Part shown: piece after piece, positions 11,453 through 19,653 of the stretch
How the letters are laid out: every line of letters starts with the position of its first letter
Position numbering within the stretch: position 1 is the first letter of the stretch
DNA from: Phallusia fumigata
Lineage: Eukaryota; Chordata; Ascidiacea; Phlebobranchia; Ascidiidae
DNA length: 20,206 bases
Direction: 5' to 3'
Assembly: GCA_008931825.1 (NCBI GenBank)
Contig: QXVZ01008768.1
Location: 1-20,206, forward strand
Made by a program: the position numbers and the translations under genes
The notes under the pieces: model-generated
Databases searched by the model: none
What the model was told of the DNA's origin: nothing
What the model saw: only the letters and a program-made list of their open reading frames with translations

Positions 11453-13314
11453 TCAAACTCTACCACGCTTTAGGCTCTTTATTACGTTGTTCCAAAACCA
11501 GCTGTCCTCCAAAACTCTTGTTCTGTCACATGCGTTGTATCCTCCCAAGATATTTGGTTCTGTTATGGTTTTGTAGATAACTGGAATGATTTTTTGCATG
11601 CGAGAGGCTGTAAAGAGATAGTAACATAATGAATAGCAGACATTGTTTTTGTAAAATAAAGCCATCTTCAGGATACCTGGCTCACTTCAGTTCCATTGTA
11701 TTAGTATGGGACACATTTCCAAGGGGATTTTATGTTTTTTCAACTAAGTCAGGTCACTCAAAATTAAACAAATCAAATAACTATAATACAACAGAATTGA
11801 CAAACATACAATGACTTTGTCATTTGACATTATACATCTATTTTTTTTAAAGAAAAATATGTATTTCAATATATATTGGAGTTGTTACCGACCTGGATCA
11901 AGACTTACACCCATATTCAGAGCCCATTGGCTTTCAGGACTTGTCAGAAATTCATTTGAGAGTATAATGATCAGCTTTGAACATCTGCCATGTAACAAGT
12001 GTTTAAAAACTAAAAATTACAACAAGCATCTTCTGAACACACAAATGTATTAACCTGCCAATCATTGTGTTGAGTTTGGCATGGTAGGACTGTACACCAG
12101 CTGTGAGATCACGTTCCGGCAAGAAAAGCTTTAACTGTGCTTCAACTTCAACTTTGGGTAAAAACTCCTTAAGAATGAAATCTTTATCAGCTATGTTGTA
12201 CAACACAAAGGCATCGTATCTTTCTTCAGGAAAGTGTCCTATGAAGAAAAAAATCCATCATTAGGGTTTTTTGTATTATTGTACACATGGATAAGTACAC
12301 TCACTCTCACTTCCACTTTGTTGTGGATGTTCAAAATATGTGCTGGAAACAGCATAGTCTTGTACTGGCTCTACTGTCCTGTATGAAGGGGCTGGCGATT
12401 GATCAAAACGACTGCTAACAAGTGAGATTGAAGGGGGTTCTTTGTAGTCACGCTCTATAATCAATAACAAAGGTTTTTTACTATTTAACTATTAAGTTTA
12501 TTCAATGTCAACTCATTTTTACCAAAGAACTCTTGCAAGTCAGTTATGACATCCAAGCGACCAAGTTCTGACAAAATTTTGCAAAGGTCCCCAATGGTCA
12601 AATTTGGCTGCCGGACCTCACATTCATTCAAAACAGCCTGGGTTTTATACCGATCTTGTTCAAAGTTTTGGATCTGTAACAAAACATGCAAGATTAAATA
12701 AGCTGATTTGATTTCTTTAGGCAAAAAGATGTTGGAGTAGTTAAAGCAACAAAAACAAGAACCAGGCCTGAATGATTAGTAACAATATAACTTGCCTGCA
12801 AGTTACTGAAGCCCAAAAAGTCAGCCACAGACTTCCAATTGGGGACAGTTGGTCTTTCAGGGTCCAAATGTAAACCCAATTGTCTTCGAGTTTCATATCT
12901 TAACTTCCTTAGCGGCATGCTCATGTAGTCATCAGATGGTACACCCATTCCATAAGTTGCAACTAAGTTTACATCATCCTTCTTCTCGAGGTTACTGCTT
13001 TGGCCAGAACTCCATGATCCCTCTGGTTGATTGTAGTAAGACGGTGGGGGACTGTGGAGATGGGTGCTTGCATCCAATGTTGGCATAGATGTCGCAGATT
13101 TGCCACTGTCATAATTACTTTCTTGCACACCAGCTGTACGCCTGCCTAATGATGATTGACCAGGAACATCAGCATCTGTGCTGTCACACTCCACTGGGGT
13201 ACCCAGGGGTGGCTTTTCATATCCAGATGAGAAACTTTCCATTTCCTTGCGTTGCATTTGAATCGAAGCCATGTCGTCTAAGTTATTTGTCTGTAATTTC
13301 TTTTCCTCTGACAT
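11453..13314 (-). CDS. MYD88: MyD88 innate immune adaptor (death domain + TIR), complete
   Basis: Adaptor linking Toll/IL-1-type receptors to IRAK kinases in the cytosol. Six coding exons: 12796-13314, 12523-12673, 12305-12454, 12055-12238, 11893-11984, 11453-11607. They total 1,251 nt in one consistent frame, 416 aa plus stop (human: 296 aa). Residues 1 to about 128 are a Ser/Pro/Gln-rich extension with a PPSY motif. The death domain spans about 130-222 (MPLRKLRYETRRQLGL, NWKSVADFLGFSNLQ, LCKILSELGRLDVI). A short intermediate segment about 224-273 occupies its own exon. The TIR domain spans about 278-416. Its box 1 is YDAFVLYN, box 2 is RDLTAG where most MyD88 proteins have RDxxPG, and box 3 is SWFWNNV. 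The start at 13312-13314 follows a candidate acceptor (AG at 13323-13324) by 8 nt. The first intron uses a GC donor. Identity is very secure. Confidence 0.96.
12674..12795 (-). other. MYD88: GC-AG intron in MyD88
   Basis: The 122-nt intron begins CAG|GCAAGT and ends TTACAG|ATC. The junction joins NLQ to IQNFEQ in phase 0, within the death-domain helix that aligns with the equivalent vertebrate segment. The nearest GT (5 nt further) would shift the frame. GCAAGT is the usual sequence of the rare functional GC donors. Confidence 0.85.
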
Positions 13315-13324
13315 TTTTGACACT
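13315..13324 (-). promoter_or_regulatory. Candidate splice or trans-splice acceptor just upstream of MyD88 ATG
   Basis: The minus strand reads AAATATTTCAG|TGTCAAAAATG, placing an acceptor AG 8 nt before the start codon. No partner donor is evident. The very short leader fits either a 5'-UTR intron or spliced-leader addition, which is common in tunicates. Use of the site is inferred. Confidence 0.45.
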
Positions 13325-14268
13325 GAAATATTTTTATCAACTCCTATGTATAAAACTAAAATAAATTGTTGGTTCAGACATAGTGGTTTAAGGAAGTGAC
13401 ACAGTAAAATCTCACCCAACACAGTAACTAAATTTTTAGTCTATCGTTAGTTGCTGACTTGTCAAAAACTCTATGACATCTCACACATGTATAGGAAACC
13501 ATATTCTCAAGCAAATAACATAGCCGAATATTATTCAACTTAAAGTGTAATAAAATTTTAATACCACACAGTAAATAAATGGTGTTCTTATTCTACAAAC
13601 AAGCTCAGTTCCTTTTCAACTGTCACAAAATCGCTCCATTACCAGTCATACGCTGAGACAATTCGGTCTCATATGTTACGGACTGAGGCCTACAGGCGGT
13701 ACAGGCAGCCTTTACACGTAACGGGGAATTCTAGAGACTCGATGCTTTTGTTGTTGCGCGCTGGGGATTTTGGGCTTCATGAAAGCGTCGGAACTCATAC
13801 GTCAATCAAAGTCTCTTGCAGCATAAAATGTGAAATTTCGTTTCGAGTTGTGCAGTTCCAGCAACTGACGCAAAGAAAAGCTAATCCTGTAAATAAACTG
13901 AGGCGATTCAAACAGGATATTTGTTTAAGTTTATTCCGGCAGATGACAGAAACCATGAATTGACAGAAAAACAACTGCTAGATCGGAAACAACTTTGCAA
14001 CGATCAGATGTTGGGGTAAGGGGGTTTTGCTACCAATTTTTTTCACCTCGTTGAGGTTTCAAACATTGTTTCCGGTGTTCTGCACGATACTGTGCTTCAA
14101 AAAACCCAAACACATACAACTTTTACCTTGTATTTACTGGCAAAAACTTTTACAACGAACAACATTCTTTCGTTAGTGATGATCGTAGCGTGTCTGGTCA
14201 TATGTGAGTCATCGATTGGTTAAATTGATTATTTTCCATTGTTTAATACCCAGCTTGCACCGACTATA
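13325..14268. other. MyD88 upstream region
   Basis: About 940 bp between the MyD88 leader acceptor and the hAT insertion. It should hold the MyD88 promoter and any non-coding first exon. A GC-richer patch lies at about 13650-13800. The plus-strand ORF of 96 codons there (13673-13963) has no recognisable domain and no codon or splice support. I could not call a TATA box or a convincing kappa-B site. Confidence 0.5.
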
Positions 14269-14276
14269 GTCTAAAC

Positions 14277-14667
14277 CAGGGGTGGGCAAAGTTTTTTTTA
14301 CACACGAGCCAGATAAATTGGACCCGCGGGCCGTACAAGAGTGGTTAACAACAACGAGACAAGTCGTACACGCAAGTCGAATATTCTGCGCCAATAATTT
14401 TTACCAGTCGTCTTTTTCCCCTTTTAAATAGAAAATAACGGGTCAGTGACTCGACGGCCAATCTTTCACTAATCCCGTTACGTGATTACTTCTGTACTTT
14501 TATCTCTGCAAATTCTTTCGCTTCCGGAAGCGTGACAAGTAAACCAATGTATGTTAGTCGAAGGCAAATGGATAAGAGACAAATGAATCGGGTTAGTGCA
14601 CTAATTTGTAACAACATCTGGCGGACCAGGACAGAAAGCTTTGCGAGCCGTAGTTTGGCCACTCCTG
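14277..14667. mobile_element. 391-bp non-autonomous hAT element between MyD88 and OLA1
   Basis: The left end is CAGGGGTGGGCAAAG and the right end, read inward on the opposite strand, is CAGGAGTGGCCAAAC, 12 of 15 identical. Perfect 8-bp target-site duplications GTCTAAAC flank it at 14269-14276 and 14668-14675. They fit the hAT preference for T at position 2 and A at position 7. The end sequence matches the widespread CAGGGGTGGGCAAA type of hAT termini, followed by a GC-rich GACCCGCGGGCC patch. No transposase coding sequence is present. It ends about 80 bp before the OLA1 poly(A) signal. Confidence 0.93.
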
Positions 14668-14749
14668 GTCTAAACTCAACTTGCTTTTGCAGCATAACTG
14701 AGCCTAACAAGAACATTGCCAACGTTGACGCTTTGTCAAGAGTTAAAGG

Positions 14750-14755
14750 TTTATT
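14750..14755 (-). terminator. Candidate polyadenylation signal for OLA1
   Basis: AATAAA on the minus strand, about 115 nt past the OLA1 stop codon (14870-14872), giving a short 3' UTR that stops before the hAT element. Confidence 0.6.
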
Positions 14756-14869
14756 GCGACTCTCGAAGTTCGACTATACCCACTGCTCCGCAAAACAACA
14801 ACAATAATACACTTTCTACCTCCGTGGGAAAATTACAATGAAGAGCAGCCGCGAATGTATGAGCGAATG

Positions 14870-17388
14870 TTATTTTTTCTTGGGCTGTGAGGGAGTATTG
14901 AACTTGAAAAATATGATATCGCCGTCCTCGACGATGTAGGTCTTGCCTTGTTGTCGATATTTTCCGGCAGCCTTCACCGCATTTTCAGTGCCATGTTCTT
15001 CGAAGTCCTTAAACTTCATCACTTCTGCCATAATGAAACCTTTTTCGAAATCCGTGTGTATTCTGCCGGCCGCCTGCGGGGCCAACGTGTTGCATTTGAT
15101 GGTCCAAGCTTTTACTTCGTCTGGGCCCGCAGTAAAGAAGTACTGCAAGCCTAGCTTCTTGAAACCAGTAACAACAATTTTTCCCAGGGCTGAAGAGACA
15201 GCTGCATCTTTGTATTCCTGTTTGAGATATTCGTCTTTTCCAGCTTCATCCAAATCAGCCAACTGTAGAAAAACAAAAGGTTGTTTTCAAGTGACGCAAC
15301 TTTCCCATTAAAAGTTATCTGTCAGTTTTGTTGAAAAAAATCTAAATCAGGTTATAGTGACACACTGCAAAGCACTGTCATTAGTCTTTGACATTGCAAC
15401 GAAGGACAGAGAATAGGTTTACATCCATTCAAAAACAGGTCTGAATTTGTCAGTGCAAGAGTGATTACTACCCCTGACCATTCCTGAAACATGTCAGTAT
15501 TATTATATGGATAAACTAACACCTGATTCACCCACAGTAAAACATTAAGTAAGCAAGCTGCCAAAACACAAAAGTTTATTAAATATTTTGTTTGGCAGAA
15601 AATAGGGGTTATCATGATAGCCAATAAGGGCCCCAATTCCACACCTATTTCTATTGAAAGCTAAAGCAATTCTACGAAATTCGTCAGCCCAGCAAAATAC
15701 AAGGGACTGAAACAAGGTTTACCTTAAGTTCAAAAGATCCAGAAAATGGGATAAGTATGGCTGATGGGTCATTTTCGTCCACCCAAGTCTTGATCTTCAT
15801 TAACCACTTGTTCTTTTTCCTGATGTAGTCCTTCTCACTTAGGTTGACAAGATATATCTTTGCACAAAACAATATTCCTGCTCAATGTTTCACAGATTTA
15901 TGAAAACAAAATTCTATTGTTTTTTGCCATTAGTATTTGTTTTCATGCAGCTTTCTGTCAATGCATTGCAAATGACACAAACCCACCTTTTCAGAGTGCA
16001 GGCATGTAGCTGGGACATAGAAAAAAATAGTATACCTGTGGTTTGGATGTCAGAAACAGATGTTCATTCAGCACTTCAATTTCCTTTGATCCAAATTCAC
16101 CCTGCCTTACCGGCTTTTTGTCATCAACTAAGATGCCTTTGATTTTGGTCAACGTGTCAAACTCCAATTTGTACTGAAATTGTAACCAGTTTATTAATTA
16201 CTATTTTGCCAACATTGCAACTGTTAAGTGTAAGTCGGGTACACTGTAGTTTTTTTGTAGTATTTGAGGTAAGTAAAACAGCATCTAACTGTATTTAGCT
16301 CATAAAGGGTCAACTGGACCTACCTGCCCCATTGCCTTTCTGCCAAATTATTATTTATGTAAGAAAGTGGTGACTTTAATATGGTTTAAGTTGGATTTTT
16401 TTGGTCAGAGAAATGCTATTTAGGTTTCTTAAAAAATGGGACAGGATTTGAATCCACAAGTCAGTTGTCACCATGGTAGGTTAAAACTAAACTTTATGCA
16501 AACCAATGATTGAAAATATATAGCACAAATATTACCTTTTTCTCACCACCTCTGGTGTAAACCTTTTCCAGTTCTGCAAGGCGCTTGGTTAGATGTTCAA
16601 CATCTTTCAACCTTAATTCCTCCTGAATAATTTCCATATCCCTAACGGGGTTTACTTCACCCTCAACATGCACCACCTGGAGAGCAAAATTGTAGACTAG
16701 GTAAGTGATCAACTAAATAGCAGTTAAATTAAGAGTTTTTTTGCTCAAGAAAATATGTGCATAGTCAACAGCATTTTAACTCAAAAAATAAACCCCATGG
16801 ATACCTCTGCATCATCAAAGGCTCTTGTCATATGAAAGATGGCATCACAGCTGCTGATATGTGACAGGAAAGCATTGCCCAGACCTTGACCCTCATTTGC
16901 CCCTTTCACTAACCCAGCAATGTCAACAACAGAGAGAAATGCTGGAACCTAAACATACAAAAGTGTCTCAAAAATGTCGTTTCTTGTGTCAAACAAAGCA
17001 AAACAAATATTGAAAAAACAGTTTTAGGATACAATATGACCAATTAGCATACCACTTTTGTGCTCGACAAACCTTGCTTGCTGGTTTGTGGTGCTTGCAA
17101 AGATATTCCCATCTTTCATCAGGCACTGGAACTCGACTTTCATTAGGATCAATGGTACAGAATGGAAAGTTTTCAGCTGACGCCTACCAAAACGCCGAGT
17201 TAGGACAATGTTAATCTGACTGTTAGCGTTATCGTGATTACTTAACTTACCTCACTTTTGGTTAGGACATTGAAAAACGTTGACTTTCCCACATTGGGCA
17301 AACCTACGATTCCAATTTTTAAGGAAGTCCCCAATCGACCCAAAATTAGCGGCGGTTTTTCAACTTCCTTCTTTTTCTTTGGTGGCAT
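14870..17388 (-). CDS. OLA1: Obg-like ATPase 1, complete
   Basis: Cytosolic YchF-family P-loop ATPase linked to translation and stress responses. Seven exons: 17251-17388, 17073-17183, 16805-16948, 16536-16676, 16036-16173, 15723-15857, 14870-15262. All introns are GT-AG in phase 0; together they encode 399 aa (human 396). The start at 17386-17388 gives MPPKKKK, as in the family. The Walker A/G1 motif is GLPNVGKST (29-37), G3 is DIAGLVKG (from 92), and G4 is NLSEKD (229-234). NxxE in place of NKxD is the known mark of ATP over GTP preference in this family. A coiled-coil segment lies about 130-200. The C-terminal TGS domain is about 305-390 ([46 protein letters not shown]). Introns 15263-15722 and 16174-16535 contain nothing I recognise. 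Confidence 0.98.
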
Positions 17389-17975
17389 GATATCAAAACA
17401 ACAAGCTACTATTTGCTATGATACCTTTACCCTGTAAATTCGTACAACTGATAAACTGTTTTCCACGAACAGGCAGATAAGTTGTGCGTAGCCCTAACCA
17501 GTCAGAATGCAAGAAACAAAAAAGTAACAGCTGCGGCTGTTAGACAAGTTGGCTGCAATATTTCAAGTTGTGACTTGTGACGCTTTGGAGCACACGCGTG
17601 AGTTTTAATTTTTACGTACACTGCAAAACATATGGATTGTAAAATTAAAACACAGACACTACATACAGAGTACAACCAGGAAAGTCAATTGACATTCTGC
17701 ACATAACCAGCCACAACGTAAAATTATGAGACCATTATCCCAAAAATAACAGAACAAACAAGTGTATGCTAAAAATTTACCTGTTTCGTGTACGTCAGAA
17801 TGTTTTAAAAATCGCACTAATTAAAAACATAGAAATCCAATATTCTGCAGTACTGCTGATTGCAAACAAGCAACGGAAATATGTGAAGAATAAAAAGCCA
17901 AAACAAAGCAATACAAACATACCAAACTCTAAACCTGTACACATTTCCATGGTTTCTTAAGTTAATACCGCGAAC
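17389..17975. other. OLA1 promoter region / 3' flank of the CTLD gene
   Basis: 587 bp separating the OLA1 start from the lectin stop codon, both genes on the minus strand. It must hold the OLA1 promoter and the lectin 3' UTR. No AATAAA on the minus strand was found near the lectin stop; the variant ATTAAA occurs at 17604-17609. No RNA gene or repeat was recognised. Confidence 0.5.
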
Positions 17976-19652
17976 CTATGGGCGGGATAGTTTTTCGCAT
18001 AACGCGTAACTTCTACTTGTGCAGGGCAAGTCATTCCACTTTCCCATGAAGGGCGTTACTGCAACACATGCCTGGGTGCGACGAAAATGTGACGGTTGTC
18101 CTCTTGCCCAGTTGCTTGCGCTGTTGGTTAAGTCCTGGCCGTCCAACCACTTCCACGTTTGAGTTGAAATACTTTTGTCAAGCCCAATCCACACGTTTGT
18201 ATTTACAGGGAGAATAATAGATTCGTAGATGAGCCTGCGCCAAAATTTATTCTTCTTTAAATGATTAAAACTCGATAAAAGGTAGAGCGCACTGCGGCTA
18301 CAACGTCATTCCGATATGTGACGGGGGCTCACAAAAAATATGTTAAAAAATCTTTAAAGACCTACTTGTGAAGTTGCTGACTCCGTAAGCCGATGTATGC
18401 GAGGTGCCCTTGCTTTGAAACGCACGTTACAATGGCGCTGTACCACGTTATTTTACCAGGTGTGAGCATGTAGGCGTATCCGTTTGGCGCCTGAATCCAG
18501 CCTTTGTCTAGCTTTTCTACATGTATTTGTTGCATTATATTTTGTTTACAATTAAATGCATATTTTTTAGTTAACTTACTTGATATTTGTTTTTCACACT
18601 GATTGCTGACATTAATCGATTGTTGCACCGCTTCCGTCAGACTTTTGAGCTGTTTGTTGGATGCAGAAACGGTTGCTACGATTCGATTCATCTGCTGTTG
18701 GTTCGCATTCTGCTGAGCAAGAAAACGATTTCGCATAGAAATTAGACTGTTACTTCTCACATTTCGTTCCTGTTGGACTAGACTTCTAATGATTGACCCA
18801 AGTTGGCGCCGTTGAGTGCCCAGAGACCGTGTAAAGTTAGAAAAAACATAATTTTCGTGCGTAGTGCGTCTTTGGGTCCATTGGCGGAACCGTAATGTTT
18901 CCTTTTTTGACGAGCATTGTTGGTGTATCAAATTGTTCAATGTTTGCAGAAGTTGGTTCGAGTTTTGTATGTGTAATTGCCTTGTCGCGTCACAGAGGTC
19001 TTTACTTTCTTCTTCGTTCCCTACAGTGGTTGCGTTTTGCCACTGGCCCAATGTGGTAGGTTTATCAGGTGTTGACGCCATTTTAATTTTTACGTCCAGC
19101 TGCTTAACGCTTTGTAGCAATAGCGGAATATTGGTATCGTATCGTTCGGTAAGGTTGCTTACAGCTTCGGCAAGCGTCGAAACGTTCACCTGTCTTTCCA
19201 AAGTTTCAATTCGTGACAGGTTCTTGGCTAGGCTTACGGCATGGGAAAGCTGATTTGAAACCCTTCTCGAAATTTCCGACACACATTCATTAACGGCTAA
19301 ATCGAATTTGTCTTGTAGTTTCATGTTGGCTGTTTCGTTCTGAATAAGACCAAGTACTGTTTGCTTCGTAATGCTCGATGTTACGTTAGACTTACTTCGT
19401 TGGAGGTTGGTTTGCTCTTGCTTGATAAGCAGTGCAGTCCAGTTTGTAAGTGTAGAATTAAAATCGAGTAACATGTTTGCTTGTTTTTCGAGTTCCGTGT
19501 GGATTTCCAGTTTGGTGCGGTTCATATTTTCTTCAATACTTGCAATTCTTGTTAGATTTACAGTTTGTAGCAATGTCATTACTTGGGTATCAACTTCTTC
19601 AGTAATACCTTTCATTATTTCTGTCGTAATAATTGGACTAGTACTGATATTT
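17976..19652 (-). CDS. C-type lectin domain protein with long glycosylated stalk (5' end missing at assembly gap)
   Basis: Exons: 18580-19652 (5' end cut by the N at 19653), 18366-18516, 17976-18234 (stop 17976-17978). Phases agree. The large exon encodes about 357 residues of Ser/Thr/Asn/Gln-rich, coiled-coil-like stalk. I count 13 N-x-S/T sequons, so it is very probably extracellular. A C-terminal CTLD follows: WIQAPNGYAYM, TCVSKQGHLAYIGL, NVWIGLDKS, WKWLDGQDL, NWARGQPSHF, QACVAV, GKWNDLPC, YALCEKL. The four canonical CTLD cysteines (TC, QAC, LPC, ALC), the WIGL core and the WND calcium motif are present. The usual EPN/QPD sugar-specificity triplet reads QPS. A signal or membrane anchor should lie in the missing 5' part. 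The overall shape is like a type II CTLD receptor, but this is inference. No specific ortholog was recognised. Confidence 0.87.
18057..18382. repeat. Duplicated segment, copy 1 (partner 19654-20206)
   Basis: Exon 17976-18234 from position 18057 upward, the following intron and the first bases of the next exon are repeated at 19654-20206. The exon part is about 97% identical. The intron is conserved at both ends (18235-18275 and about 18284-18365) but lacks about 227 nt present in the other copy. Confidence 0.92.
18517..18579 (-). other. 63-nt in-frame mini-intron of the CTLD gene
   Basis: It begins GTAAGT and ends ACATGTAG, very AT-rich, at the junction between stalk and CTLD. Removing it joins EKQIS to KKLDKGW with matching phase. 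It is 63 nt (21 codons) and free of stop codons in the host frame. The retained form is therefore also translatable, which makes it an exitron-like segment. The encoded peptide, if retained, is Lys/Asn/Gln-rich and adds one cysteine. Confidence 0.75.
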
Positions 19653-19653
19653 N
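19653..19653. other. Single ambiguous base (N) marking an assembly join
   Basis: The only N in the window. Homology to the lectin terminal exon starts exactly after it, and lectin stalk sequence stops exactly before it. The two sides are parts of different gene copies in an impossible order, so the N probably stands for a gap or a forced join. Confidence 0.85.

Noticed and set aside
13673..13963. 96-codon plus-strand ORF upstream of MyD88
   Set aside because: No recognisable domain, no splice context, composition like the surrounding non-coding DNA.
14943..15311. Long plus-strand ORFs opposite the last OLA1 exon
   Set aside because: Antisense shadows of a highly conserved coding exon.
16440..16465. 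GGATTTGAATCC, a B-box-like motif in an OLA1 intron
   Set aside because: No A box at the right distance and no cloverleaf; probably chance.
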